64,000 bases of DNA from Heliomicrobium gestii (GCF_009877435.1 NZ_WXEX01000015.1:1-64000); one strand, 5' to 3'; counted from the first letter of the stretch, positions 10,658 through 19,135 are shown. The notes: generated from the sequence alone by a model not told the origin. Made by a program: numbers and translations.

Positions 10658-11686
10658 CTATGTTTTTTTCTCGGCTTTGACCAGCCGGTTGGCTACTTTT
10701 TTGCGTTTTAGCCGAACGAAATCGCGCGACCCCCAGCGGCTCAGTTCATCATCCTCATGGATGCTCAAGGTGACATTATGGATATTCGGATAAATCACCT
10801 TGAGCCGGCGCTGGATCTCTTCCTTCACGTCTTCCGCCTGGCCGACAGACCAGGTTTCCGGCAATTCGATGGTGCCGTCCACATCGAGGTAAGAGCCCTC
10901 GCGGACCACATCGAGTTCATAGAGATCCTCGACGCCCTGCACATCCATGATCGTCTCAGCGATCTCGTCGACGACCTCTTCCGGCGCCGTATAGCCGATC
11001 AGCCCTTTGATGTTCTCCCAGGCCACAGAGACAGCAATGCCGAGCAGGAGCAAGCCGATGATCAGGCCGGCAAGCCCGTCGCCCCCAGGGGCAATGTCGA
11101 ACTGCGTCGCCGTTAGGCCGGTCATGGCGACAAGGATCGCCACCGAAGCGAGCAGGTCCTCGAAAAAGACGAGCCGCGTCTCCGGCGAAGCCAGGTCATA
11201 CTTCTGCAGCGACACCTGGAGCAGGGCGAAACCTCGGGCCTCAATCTCCGCCTCACGGGCGATGTCCTTCATGGCCGTCACCAGCACTGTCCCATCGACG
11301 GCCAACGAAACGGCGAGGACGAGCAGGTTCCAGTAAAAGCCGGTGGGCTGATGGGGATGCAGAAGGGCCGCATAACCGGACTGAATCGCTTTCACGGCGT
11401 TGTAGGTCATGAAGATGGCCACGAAGAGCACGATCAGGTTGGACAAACGTCCGAAGCCGTTGGGAAAGCTGGGGGTCGGCTTGCGGGAGGCAAAGATGGA
11501 GCCAGTGAAGACCGCCGCCTGGGCGCAACCATCGTTAAAGCTGTGAATCGCCTCGGCCTGCATGGCCGATGAACCGGTCCACTGATAGGCGAGAAGTTTC
11601 ACAGCGGCCAGGAAATAGTTCCCCATGGCGCTCTTCAGGGACGTATAGTTGGCCTCTCGTAGCATGGCGATGGCGCGTCTAGGCAC
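10658..11686 (-). CDS. Cation diffusion facilitator family metal transporter
   Basis: The 342-residue membrane protein starts with a CDF core: hydrophobic helices, a TM2 metal-site segment EAIHSFNDGCAQ (canonical form HSxxDxxN) and a TM5 segment VAILVAMTG. A cytoplasmic ZT-dimer-like domain follows (about 210-300; EVVDEIAETIMDVQGV). It resembles the SLC30A9/FieF-like branch. It should export a divalent metal (Zn, Fe, Mn or Co) by proton antiport. The GTG start follows AAGGAGCG. The gene precedes a Mn-dependent pyrophosphatase in the same operon, so Mn or Co homeostasis is one guess; the substrate cannot be read from the sequence. Confidence 0.9.
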   Translation of the reverse strand: MPRRAIAMLREANYTSLKSAMGNYFLAAVKLLAYQWTGSSAMQAEAIHSFNDGCAQAAVFTGSIFASRKPTPSFPNGFGRLSNLIVLFVAIFMTYNAVKAIQSGYAALLHPHQPTGFYWNLLVLAVSLAVDGTVLVTAMKDIAREAEIEARGFALLQVSLQKYDLASPETRLVFFEDLLASVAILVAMTGLTATQFDIAPGGDGLAGLIIGLLLLGIAVSVAWENIKGLIGYTAPEEVVDEIAETIMDVQGVEDLYELDVVREGSYLDVDGTIELPETWSVGQAEDVKEEIQRRLKVIYPNIHNVTLSIHEDDELSRWGSRDFVRLKRKKVANRLVKAEKKT

Positions 11687-11783
11687 GTTCGAGCTCGCTC
11701 CTTATGGATTCCCGTTTGCCGAAACCCGACAAGGGATATTTTAGCCGATGCCGTCATGGGATGCCAGTGTCCGAAGCGACGAA

Positions 11784-11807
11784 GCGATCAGTTTTTTCAC
11801 TGATCGC
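11784..11807. other. Stem-loop downstream of the SLH/PrcB gene
   Basis: A perfect 9-bp inverted repeat (GCGATCAGT/ACTGATCGC) with a 6-nt loop lies about 40 bp beyond the stop codon of the SLH/PrcB gene. No U-tract follows on either strand, so it is at best a weak terminator or an RNA-processing hairpin. Confidence 0.4.
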
Positions 11808-11843
11808 TCACCGGCGCGTCTTTTCGTCTGCTCTCTGCAGGGA

Positions 11844-13037
11844 TCATTCATGGACAGGGACGAGGCGTAGCTCGGCGCGCACCTGATCGACGCCCTCCAC
11901 ATCACATTTGGCGACGCTGTAAAACCGGTACGCGCCAGTGATGTCGGCCGTTTCGATCCGACCCGTCTTTTTCTCCAGGTATACGGTCAGTGTGTTTCCC
12001 TGCCGGATCATGGCGGTGACCTGAGGCGGGTTGGAACTGGAGCTGGAAAAACCGATCAGGGCCACGAGCGCTTGCTTGCCAAAATCGAGCCCGGTCGTGG
12101 ACAGAACAGGCATGTCCAGCGTCGTATCGCGCCACTGCTCTGCAAAGGCGCGGGACTCCGCTTCGCTGCGGATCAGGACGGCCTGGCGCGGGGCGTTCCA
12201 TTTGCCGTAATCGGATCGCCCGTAGGGAGTATGGGCGATCGAAGCGCCATAGGGGGTCAGCTTGCCCGCCACACGGTGGACGATGACCGCTGCCTGAGCC
12301 CGGGTCACAACCGCCTTGGGTTTAAAATACCCCTCTTCATCGCCTTTGATGAACCCTGCCGCCGATGCCGCGGCGACACTTTCGCGACAGTCCGGTCCGA
12401 TGGCGTCGTTATCGGAAAAGGGAATCGCCGAAGGAGTGGACGCCGCGTCAGATGATGGCGTCGACCCGCTCGCGGCCGGATCATTGGCGTCATCGCCGGT
12501 CTTATGCAGGTAGGCCGCCCAGACCCACTGGGCCATCACCTCGCGGGTCAATCCCTCCTGGGGATGAAAGGCCTTGTCAGGCAGGGACAAAAAAGTGTGG
12601 GCCGCCGTGATCAGATCGCCCGCATACCAGACATCGCCAGGCACATCGGTCGCCACATCGCGAATATCCGGCGCTTTGATAAAATTCACCCGGAAATCGA
12701 AGGCCCGCACCAGCAGCGAGACAAACTCCGCCCGGCTCATCGTTTGCTCCGGGTGAAAGAGCCCCTGTTCATCACCGCGGATCCAGCCGCGGTCGACCAT
12801 CTCGGTGATCTGCGCCTCGGCCCAGTGGCCGCGGGCATCGGCGGGACCGGTACTCCCGGTATCGGCCCAGGCCGGCTGCGGCGCAAATAAGGAAGCACCG
12901 GCAGGTGAACGGCTTCCCTGCTGTAACGATGCCTGCCCGGATAAGGTATTCACAGTAACCGGCGCCGCGGCGCCCGATAAAAAAACGGCGCCCGCCAACA
13001 GCAGCGCGCCGACTCGGGGGGCTGCCTTGTCGTTCAT
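11844..13037 (-). CDS. Exported SLH-domain protein with C-terminal PrcB domain
   Basis: The protein has a signal peptide (about 1-26, hydrophobic core GALLLAGAVFLSG), two to three SLH repeats (HWAEAQITEMVDRGWIRG; later FPQ-type and KGDEEGYFKPKAVVTRAQ), a Ser/Thr/Ala-rich linker, and a C-terminal PrcB-like domain (about 290-397; ILIRSEAES, ALVALIG). SLH repeats anchor proteins to pyruvylated cell-wall polymers. PrcB is known as a subunit of the PrcA/PrcB protease complex in Treponema, but the domain is common in Firmicutes surface proteins. ATG 13037 is preferred over the upstream start at 13055 because GGAGGCG precedes it. The role is unknown. Confidence 0.85.
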   Translation of the reverse strand: MNDKAAPRVGALLLAGAVFLSGAAAPVTVNTLSGQASLQQGSRSPAGASLFAPQPAWADTGSTGPADARGHWAEAQITEMVDRGWIRGDEQGLFHPEQTMSRAEFVSLLVRAFDFRVNFIKAPDIRDVATDVPGDVWYAGDLITAAHTFLSLPDKAFHPQEGLTREVMAQWVWAAYLHKTGDDANDPAASGSTPSSDAASTPSAIPFSDNDAIGPDCRESVAAASAAGFIKGDEEGYFKPKAVVTRAQAAVIVHRVAGKLTPYGASIAHTPYGRSDYGKWNAPRQAVLIRSEAESRAFAEQWRDTTLDMPVLSTTGLDFGKQALVALIGFSSSSSNPPQVTAMIRQGNTLTVYLEKKTGRIETADITGAYRFYSVAKCDVEGVDQVRAELRLVPVHE

Positions 13038-13094
13038 CGATATCGCCTCCAACAAACTAGACGCGGCAGTCCAGAAAAAAGTTGCAACATTTTT

Positions 13095-13131
13095 TAAAAA
13101 AACTGGGGAAATCCTTTTATCGGATTCCCCC
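13095..13131 (-). terminator. Rho-independent terminator of the Fe-S/GTPase/ABC cluster
   Basis: On the minus strand a 10-bp stem (GGGGGAATCC with GGATTTCCCC, one G-U) and 7-nt loop are followed by AGTTTTTTT. It stands 37 bp after the stop codon of the 4Fe-4S gene and ends that operon. Confidence 0.9.
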
Positions 13132-13167
13132 GCTCCCGAGCCATCGCATTTTTTTCAGGTGGCAGTT

Positions 13168-13824
13168 CTAGTCCCAGTCCCGTGTCGCCAGGATCAGGAT
13201 ATTCTCGATCCGGATATGGGGACCCTCCGACTTTTGCAGGACCATGTTGACCAGTCCCGTGTGATTCAGGCTCATCATGCAAAATCCGGGCAGGAAGGTC
13301 ATCCGGCAGCCGAGTGTCGGTTCCTTGCGAATGGCTGTAGCAATCCCCTCAAAACCGACCATATGATAGGCCGAGACGTTTTTCACCTCTTGCTGACCGT
13401 CACGGGCAAATTTGGGACCCACCACCCAGGTGGTCAACAATCCCGTGATCGGGTCGGCCTCAATCACCCGCAACACGTGGGGGATGGGACATCCGGCGCC
13501 CATGGGGCGTCCCACCACCAGATCGCCCTCGCGGATTTCCAGTTTCTCGACCAAGTCGCCGCGGAAAGGAAGGACGATCTTGCGCGCCGATATCTCACCG
13601 GGCAGGGGTTGGAGCACAAAGTCATAGCCATGACCGAGGACATCCCGTTCCGGATGGGTCGCTTCCAGCTCCCAATCGACACCGCAGCCCCCTTGGGTTT
13701 CTTTATAGAAGGGACAGTCCTCGTAGAATTTTTCCTGCGCCTGAACAGAGCGGAGAAAGGAACGGCAACTCACTTCGCCGCATAAACCGCAGTTTTTCCC
13801 CGGAGGCAACCAGGATCGGTTCAT
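13168..13824 (-). CDS. 4Fe-4S domain protein of a GTPase/ABC-ATPase cluster
   Basis: The protein has 218 residues from the preferred ATG. The N-terminus carries C12-x2-C15-x4-C20-x16-C37, the pattern of the 4Fe-4S domain found in corrinoid iron-sulfur proteins and related electron carriers. The rest (about 50-218) has no domain I can name; it contains a beta-rich section and further cysteines (GGCG, AGCP, LGCR, GFCM) that could bind metal. The ATG is one base past the upstream GTPase stop, with GGGGTGA before it, so translation is coupled; a GTG nine bases earlier would overlap. It is the last gene of a three-gene cluster with a P-loop GTPase and an ABC ATPase. Function unknown; metallocentre assembly or redox activation is inferred. 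Confidence 0.8.
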   Translation of the reverse strand: MNRSWLPPGKNCGLCGEVSCRSFLRSVQAQEKFYEDCPFYKETQGGCGVDWELEATHPERDVLGHGYDFVLQPLPGEISARKIVLPFRGDLVEKLEIREGDLVVGRPMGAGCPIPHVLRVIEADPITGLLTTWVVGPKFARDGQQEVKNVSAYHMVGFEGIATAIRKEPTLGCRMTFLPGFCMMSLNHTGLVNMVLQKSEGPHIRIENILILATRDWD

Positions 13825-13825
13825 G

Positions 13826-14536
13826 TCATTCACCCCGGTACAAGTAGTCGGCGATCTGGCCGTCCAGTTTTTTGATGACGCCGAAGTGGTGTTTCCAGCC
13901 GATTTCCTTCTTGCCGATGCAGATGGTGCAGGTGCCGATGGGCGGACTGCCTTTGAGCACCAGTTGGTTCTTTTCGATGTCTTCAGAGTGGGCGATCAAC
14001 TGGTAGAGGCGGTTCAGCGATGTCCCCTGGAGGGCGTTCGTCTCCATCAGGACGATGTGGGGATGCACCTCTTTGATCTTTTGAATAAAGACCTCCCGCT
14101 CGGCCTGGCTGACCAGATCGATCTTGGTGACGACAGCGATGTCAGCCAGCGCAACCATGGCGCCCATCTTCTCGGGCGCATGGATGCCGGAGATGGAACT
14201 GAGCACGATCACGCCCAGCCCCTGGTTCAGATAGGGAGAGCAGCGCAGGCAGAGGCCGGCGCTTTCGACGATGAAGAGGTCGGCCTCATTGCTTTCCGCC
14301 CATTCGACGGCGTCGCCGAGGACCATGACACCGGCATGGTCGGGACAAAGGTCGCCCGAGTAGACCTTTTTGGTCAGGATATTGAATTCCCGCTGGAGTT
14401 CGATGTCTTCAAAGGCCTTGACCACATCGATCTTCAGGTAGGCGATCTTCATCTCGTCTTGAAAGTGGCGCACGATCTGTTTCGTCAAGGCCGTCTTGCC
14501 TGCCGACGGCGGCCCGGCGATTACGAGCAGTTTCAC
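13826..14536 (-). CDS. HypB/CobW-like P-loop GTPase
   Basis: The 236-residue SIMIBI-type GTPase has Walker A GPPSAGKT at 8-15, a switch segment VESAGLCLRC (about 89-98) with two cysteines, and a nucleotide-specificity motif TKID near 138. The C-terminus has CTICIGKKEIGWKHHFG, a possible metal site with two Cys and two His. HypB and UreG relatives use GTP hydrolysis to deliver nickel, and CobW-type proteins handle zinc or cobalt. No hydrogenase or urease genes are present, and the flanking ABC ATPase and 4Fe-4S protein are unlike hyp or ure operons. It follows the ABC ATPase by 15 bp. Metal insertase for an unidentified enzyme is my best inference. Confidence 0.82.
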   Translation of the reverse strand: MKLLVIAGPPSAGKTALTKQIVRHFQDEMKIAYLKIDVVKAFEDIELQREFNILTKKVYSGDLCPDHAGVMVLGDAVEWAESNEADLFIVESAGLCLRCSPYLNQGLGVIVLSSISGIHAPEKMGAMVALADIAVVTKIDLVSQAEREVFIQKIKEVHPHIVLMETNALQGTSLNRLYQLIAHSEDIEKNQLVLKGSPPIGTCTICIGKKEIGWKHHFGVIKKLDGQIADYLYRGE

Positions 14537-14551
14537 AGTCTGTCACCCGCC

Positions 14552-15331
14552 TTAGCCAAAATTGACGCTGATCAGTTCCTTGGTGATGATATGACCGGCC
14601 CGAATCTTTTCCCGGATGATGCCGACCCGCTTATCCAGTTCGATCAGGTTTTGGGCGGCGCCAACCTCGGATTCGTTCTGATCGATGACTTTGCGCACGG
14701 CGCCGTTGCTCATGATCACCCGTTTTTGCGTCAGCAAGGCGATCACTGGGTCATGGGTGACGAAGATAATGATCTTGCCGCTGTTCTGAATCAGCCGGAC
14801 AACCTCCTGCTTAAAGATGCCGGCGTTTTCGATCTCATCGAGCAAGATGATCGGCGCCGAACCGATCAGGAGCGCGTCGGCGATCATCAGGGACCGCGTC
14901 TGCCCGCCCGACAGAACGGTCACCTTCGTGTCTTTCCGGATCTGTTCGCCCGTAAACTTGTTGGCCAGTTCGATGGTCTTGTCGATGATGTCCCGGTCAT
15001 TGATCTTCCGGGCGCGGGCATGGATCTCGAGAAACTCCTCGGCGGCAAGGTCGGTGAAGCATTTCGTGTTCTGAGTGATCATGGCGATCGGCTTCAATGA
15101 GGGATTGTAGCGGAGTTCCTCTGGCGGCTCACCCCCATTGATCAACACATGCCGCCGCGTCGACGTGTCCCCTTGCGCCAGCAGTTCAATATCAGTGATG
15201 AAGGCGGTTTTGCCGCTGCCTGTGGGCCCGACGATGGACAGGGTTTCTCCAGCTCGTAGGGTGATGCCGGAAAAGTTCTCCAGTTCCCCCGTTTTGTCGC
15301 GTCCCGGAAGAACCGTTATTTCCTGGATCAT
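14552..15331 (-). CDS. Soluble ABC-type ATPase of the Fe-S/GTPase cluster
   Basis: The 259-residue single ABC domain has Walker A GPTGSGKT (35-42), a Q-loop (MITQNTK), signature LSGGQ near 140, Walker B IILLDEIENAG and H-loop VTHD. No permease or binding protein is nearby, so this is unlikely to be part of a transporter. Stand-alone ABC ATPases in operons with Fe-S proteins include SufC and methanogen component A2, which work in cofactor assembly or reductive activation. Here it is the first gene of the operon, upstream of the GTPase and 4Fe-4S genes. The Walker B glutamate is present, so hydrolysis is expected. Substrate and partner enzyme cannot be inferred. Confidence 0.85.
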   Translation of the reverse strand: MIQEITVLPGRDKTGELENFSGITLRAGETLSIVGPTGSGKTAFITDIELLAQGDTSTRRHVLINGGEPPEELRYNPSLKPIAMITQNTKCFTDLAAEEFLEIHARARKINDRDIIDKTIELANKFTGEQIRKDTKVTVLSGGQTRSLMIADALLIGSAPIILLDEIENAGIFKQEVVRLIQNSGKIIIFVTHDPVIALLTQKRVIMSNGAVRKVIDQNESEVGAAQNLIELDKRVGIIREKIRAGHIITKELISVNFG

Positions 15332-15550
15332 AACACCTCTCCTCTTCCCGGTAGTTGCGGCCTGGCAGACGTAGCGAACGGAACCGGGGTGTCAACCGGC
15401 CTTTCACCGTTCACTTTATGCCTTCATTCCGGCAGGGGCGACCTTCCCCAGGGGCGGTACTTTTTGACAGCGGGACGAAGAAACTTGTCCTGAATTTATC
15501 TGTATGCCGCTGTTCGGGAAAAGAGGCGCCTTTTTCCTCTATCACAGCAA

Positions 15551-15582
15551 AAACGTCCCTGCCGCAAAAGCGGACAGGGACG
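15551..15582 (-). terminator. Terminator after the flavodiiron gene
   Basis: A near-perfect inverted repeat (CGTCCCTGCCGC with GCGGACAGGGACG, one bulged base) has a 4-nt loop and is flanked by A/T runs. On the minus strand it is followed by TTTTTGC, 28 bp after the flavodiiron stop codon. Confidence 0.85.
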
Positions 15583-15609
15583 TTTGCCTGTTTTATTCTC
15601 GCGTCGAGC

Positions 15610-16776
15610 TTACTCGCCGACGACAGCTTCCACTTGGGCCGTAATCGCTTCAAGGACATTGTCATCGGGGATGTACTGCACCTTGACAGGCTGCAGCATG
15701 TCGAAGCCGGCGGCTTTCATGGCCTCGTCGATCTGGGCGACACTCTGGCCGCCCCAGCCGTAGGAGCCAAAGGCGAGGCCGACACGGTGCTTCGGCGCCA
15801 GGCCTTTCAGGTAGGTCAAGAAGGCGGCCACACTCGGCAGCATGTTGTTATTCAAAGTGGGCGAACCGACACAGACGTATTTGGCGGTGATCAGTTCGGT
15901 CATGATGTCTGACATGTGGTTGCTGTCCAGGTTCAGCAACTTCGAGTCGATGCCTTTGTGCTCAAAGGCGCGCTGGATCGCGTAGGCGACTTTTTTCGTC
16001 GAATCCCACATGGTGTCGTAGATGATCAGCGCCTTCTCCTCGGTCTGATTGGTGGCCCACTTGCCATATTCCTCGAGGATCTCGGGGATATGGGAACGCC
16101 AGAGAACGCCGTGGCTGTTGGCGATGACGTCGATCTCGAGGCCGGAAAGGGTCTGAAGCGCATTCTGCACCTGTGATCCGTAAGGGAGGACGATGTTGGC
16201 GTAGTATTTTTTCGCCTCTTCCACGACCAGATGGTAGGACAACTGATCATCGAAACGCTCCATGGAGGCGATGTGCTGGCCAAAGGCGTCGTTGGAAAAG
16301 AGGATCTTGTCCTCGGGCATGTAGGCGACCATATTGTCGGGCCAATGGACCATCTGGGTCAGCACGAAGGAAAGAGTGCGCTTGCCAAGGCTCACCGTCT
16401 CGCCCGTCTTGACAACCTTCATGTTCCATTCGCACTTGTAGTGCGCCTTCAACCCCCGCTGTCCGTTGGGCGATGTGATGATGGTCGCATTGGGCGCCAG
16501 TTCCATCAATCGGGGAATGCCGCCGGAGTGGTCCATCTCCACATGATTGCAGATGATATAGTCGATCTTCGACGGATCAACGATATGGGCGATCCGGTCC
16601 AGCATCTCATCGACGAGATAGGATTTGACCGTATCGACCAGGGTGATCTTTTCATCCATGATCAGATAAGCGTTATAGGATGAACCCCGTTGGGTGAGGT
16701 AGCCATGAAAGTCCCGCAGGTCCCAATCGATGGCGCCTACCCAATAGATATCCTCCTTGACTTTAACGGGTCGCAT
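15610..16776 (-). CDS. fprA: Flavodiiron protein (A-type flavoprotein, oxygen or nitric oxide reductase)
   Basis: The 388-residue protein has an N-terminal metallo-beta-lactamase-like diiron domain (motif HVEMDHSGG, about 82-90, then further His/Asp ligands including DNMVAYMPEDKILFSNDAFG) and a C-terminal flavodoxin-like FMN domain (about 250-388; IIYDTMWDST, VGSPTLNNNM, SYGWGG). Such cytosolic enzymes reduce O2 to water or NO to N2O in anaerobes, usually taking electrons from rubredoxin. No rubredoxin gene is adjacent. It has a strong-looking promoter (TTGACA, 17-bp spacer) in the gap upstream and its own terminator, so it is transcribed alone. Oxygen versus NO preference cannot be read from sequence. 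Confidence 0.95.
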   Translation of the reverse strand: MRPVKVKEDIYWVGAIDWDLRDFHGYLTQRGSSYNAYLIMDEKITLVDTVKSYLVDEMLDRIAHIVDPSKIDYIICNHVEMDHSGGIPRLMELAPNATIITSPNGQRGLKAHYKCEWNMKVVKTGETVSLGKRTLSFVLTQMVHWPDNMVAYMPEDKILFSNDAFGQHIASMERFDDQLSYHLVVEEAKKYYANIVLPYGSQVQNALQTLSGLEIDVIANSHGVLWRSHIPEILEEYGKWATNQTEEKALIIYDTMWDSTKKVAYAIQRAFEHKGIDSKLLNLDSNHMSDIMTELITAKYVCVGSPTLNNNMLPSVAAFLTYLKGLAPKHRVGLAFGSYGWGGQSVAQIDEAMKAAGFDMLQPVKVQYIPDDNVLEAITAQVEAVVGE

Positions 16777-16858
16777 TCGTCGTTCCTCCTCAGCGCGTCA
16801 GTACCAACATTACCATTCAAGGTCAACCGTTGAACGGAAATGGATGTGGTTCGCGTCT

Positions 16859-16887
16859 ATTGTGCCGCAAAAAGTAGCCCGTGTCAA
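16859..16887 (-). promoter_or_regulatory. Sigma-A-type promoter for the flavodiiron gene
   Basis: On the minus strand TTGACA (16882-16887), a 17-bp spacer and CACAAT (16859-16864) form a good match to a housekeeping promoter. The start would lie about 75 bp before the flavodiiron ATG. A short palindrome, CCGTTCAACGG, follows in the leader and could be an operator. Confidence 0.7.
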
Positions 16888-16933
16888 TCAGTAATAGTTA
16901 TTGTTTTCTGTATTCATGAGTGGAACGACCGGT

Positions 16934-18133
16934 TCACCGGATCGATTGGGCGACGCGGATCGCCTCTTCTTCCGGAAGGATACCCTCCAGCATATAGAAT
17001 GCCTTGTCACGACGCCATTCGATGCGAAGCAGCCCCTTGGCAAAGAGGGCCAATTTCCCCGGCTCACCGGCCAGCTCAACATCCCGGCGGGCCAGGGGCG
17101 TTCCTTCCGCCGGCGAAGCCGCAGCAGCGCCAACGGTCAGGTTGAAGAAACTTGACGCCGGTCCAACATAGCGTAGCACCCTGGACGTCGTAGGTTCCGT
17201 CAACATTCTCTCTTTGGCGGCAAGCATGACAAAACCGGGCGGAAGATAACCGACGACAGCCCCCCCCTCGACAACATCGGCCGGTTGAGCCGATAAGATC
17301 GGGGCGGCAAAAGTGGACAGTGATCTTTGGGCCGCCGGCAGAGGCGGCGCGGCGTCGACGGCCGATAAGGCCGCGGCTTCCTGCTGATCGGCCAAGGGAA
17401 CCGCACCCATTTGGGGGGAAGCCCCCATTGACCGATCGCTCTGGTCACCGCCCAATTTTGCGGCAGGCGCCGGTCGCGACACATCGTCTCCCCTGGCCGG
17501 AACGGCGAGGGCCACTCGCCGCTCTTCTTTGGACGATTGGGCGCCGCCATCGGCTGAGGTGGAGACCGGCGGCGAGGCCGTCGACAAGGTTGCGCTTCCA
17601 ACAGCCGGAGCAGAACCGCCGGCCGGCGGCGAACCCGGCTCAACTACAGCGGAAACCTTTGCCGAGGAGGCTGCAACCGATGCGCTAACCGGCGCCATGG
17701 CGGCCTTTTCCTGCGCGACAGCGCCGGAAGTTGCCGACGCCGGTGCTGCCGACGCCGGCGCAGCGGGGCGAAGGGAGGGAGATGGCGGCGGCGGCGTATT
17801 CGCGCGATCACTTGCGTTATCGAGTGCGGCGTTTCCGACAATACTGGCGGTTTTTATCGCTGTTGTCGTTGAACCGGTCCACTGAGAAGACATGAGCCCC
17901 CCCACCACCAGCGCCGCCGCCGCAACAGCTGCCCACCGCAGGAAAAGCGGACGTGGCCGCGGTCCCGTCTGGGACAGCGGTTGCGGTTGCGCCTGCAGCG
18001 ACGCCTGTTCCCGCCGTTTTTGCTCCAGGCGGGCCCATGACGCCTCGATAGGAGGAACAGGGGTTTCCTCCACCATCTGGCGGACAGTCTCCTCAATTTG
18101 CCGATCCAGAAACCGCTCAGGCTGTCTGTTCAT
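16934..18133 (-). CDS. Anti-sigma factor-like membrane protein with DUF4367-like C-terminus
   Basis: The 399-residue protein has a short cytoplasmic N-terminus (about 1-70), one TM helix (about 72-92; WAAVAAAALVVGG), a long Ala/Pro/Ser-rich disordered stretch (about 100-285), and a C-terminal folded part (about 290-399; GYLPPGFVML, then WRRDKAFYMLEG). The latter resembles the DUF4367/RseB-like domain of Gram-positive anti-sigma proteins. It lies downstream of the ECF sigma gene with a 68-codon gene between, the typical sigma/anti-sigma order. I see no zinc-binding HxxxCxxC ZAS motif, so sigma binding would rely on a different N-terminal fold. Function by context and architecture. Confidence 0.72.
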   Translation of the reverse strand: MNRQPERFLDRQIEETVRQMVEETPVPPIEASWARLEQKRREQASLQAQPQPLSQTGPRPRPLFLRWAAVAAAALVVGGLMSSQWTGSTTTAIKTASIVGNAALDNASDRANTPPPPSPSLRPAAPASAAPASATSGAVAQEKAAMAPVSASVAASSAKVSAVVEPGSPPAGGSAPAVGSATLSTASPPVSTSADGGAQSSKEERRVALAVPARGDDVSRPAPAAKLGGDQSDRSMGASPQMGAVPLADQQEAAALSAVDAAPPLPAAQRSLSTFAAPILSAQPADVVEGGAVVGYLPPGFVMLAAKERMLTEPTTSRVLRYVGPASSFFNLTVGAAAASPAEGTPLARRDVELAGEPGKLALFAKGLLRIEWRRDKAFYMLEGILPEEEAIRVAQSIR

Positions 18134-18165
18134 GCGGTTTCATCCCTCCGTCCCGGTGTCAGCCC

Positions 18166-18372
18166 TTAGTCTTCAATGCGGAGCATGCGAATGCGGACGG
18201 CGCAGCGTCCGTCAGAGGTGCCTTCATAGTAACCAAGCACATTGGGGCATACCTCGTTGCAGATCGCCTGCCATTCGGGAACGCCGTATCGTTCTACGAT
18301 AAACTCGATATCCTTCGCATAACGCCCTTCCAGGTGGGCGTAAATCGGGCACTTTTCCATTGTATCGCTCAT
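18166..18372 (-). CDS. Small cysteine-containing protein inside an ECF sigma operon
   Basis: This 68-residue protein begins MSDTMEKCPIYAHLEG. Its start overlaps the TAA stop region of the sigma gene (stop at 18375) and AAAGGAG precedes it, so translation is coupled. A longer in-frame reading from 18630 overlaps the sigma gene and is not favoured. Cysteines at 8, 38, 42 and 57 (NEVCP with CNE before it) could form a zinc or Fe-S site. I do not recognise the family. The position between a sigma factor and its putative anti-sigma factor suggests a redox or metal sensor, or a sigma-interacting protein; this is inference. Confidence 0.75.
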   Translation of the reverse strand: MSDTMEKCPIYAHLEGRYAKDIEFIVERYGVPEWQAICNEVCPNVLGYYEGTSDGRCAVRIRMLRIED

Positions 18373-18374
18373 GA

Positions 18375-18992
18375 TTATGTAATCTCCTTTCCCATCTTCC
18401 CGATCGTGCTGGCAACGGTCGTTTCGTCTATGTGCTCTTCTTCCTGTAGACGTTTGTCCTGACCATCCCGTTCCAACCATTGGCGAATTCGCTGCTTGGC
18501 CCGGCTGAGGCGCGATTTCACGCTCCCCGACGGGATGTCCAAGGTGGCGCTGATCTGTTCGATGCTCTGATCCAGATAGAACCGGAGGTAAATGACACTG
18601 CGGTAATCGGGTGGCAGCCGGCTGATGCACCGGCGGACGATGGATTGCTGCTCCTGTTTCACCGTCGCCGTTTCGGGGGAGCCTTCAACGGTCTCGCTCT
18701 CATCGCGGATTTCGGCGCAAAGGACATTGCGCACCCGGCGGCGCAGGAGATCCCGGGCCGCGTTGACGGCCATTTGACACAGCCACGACTCCAAGCGCTC
18801 CGGATTGCGGAGTTGGCCGATCCGTTCCCCCAGCTTTAAAAAGACATCATGGGTCACATCTTCCGCCAAGTCGGGGTCGTGGAGAATGAAGAACGCAGCC
18901 TGATAAACCGACTTGTAAAACTGCTCATAGGCATGACGCAGTCCGTCAGTGTCTCCGGCCTTCAGTTTTTCAATCATCTCTTCAATGCGCAC
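18375..18992 (-). CDS. ECF-type RNA polymerase sigma factor
   Basis: The protein has sigma-70 region 2 (FYKSVYQAAFFILHDPDLAEDVTHDVFLK, where AEDVTHDVF is the -10 recognition core) and region 4 (SATLDIPSGSVKSRLSRAKQRI, helix-turn-helix) separated by a short linker, as in ECF sigma factors. I prefer the GTG at 18992 (VRIEEM), preceded by GGGGGG, giving 205 residues; the longer reading from 19082 adds 30 residues with no homology. The next two genes encode a small Cys protein and a membrane anti-sigma-like protein, so activity is probably released by an envelope signal. Target promoters are not known. Confidence 0.9.
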   Translation of the reverse strand: MRIEEMIEKLKAGDTDGLRHAYEQFYKSVYQAAFFILHDPDLAEDVTHDVFLKLGERIGQLRNPERLESWLCQMAVNAARDLLRRRVRNVLCAEIRDESETVEGSPETATVKQEQQSIVRRCISRLPPDYRSVIYLRFYLDQSIEQISATLDIPSGSVKSRLSRAKQRIRQWLERDGQDKRLQEEEHIDETTVASTIGKMGKEIT

Positions 18993-19135
18993 ACACGGCC
19001 CCCCTACGCCCCCGCTTGTCCAAAAAAGTGGCGTATCGTTACCCAACACATTACCCAACAGAGTATCGATTCCCAACAGCATTGTTTTCGCTAAGAATTA
19101 GACAACCCCTGCCCACACAAGAAAAAAAGCAACTG

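Noticed and set aside
9279-10793. 504-codon plus-strand open frame
   Set aside because: It lies antisense to the pyrophosphatase gene; the composition (His/Asp/Gly-rich) is typical of shadow frames in GC-rich DNA.
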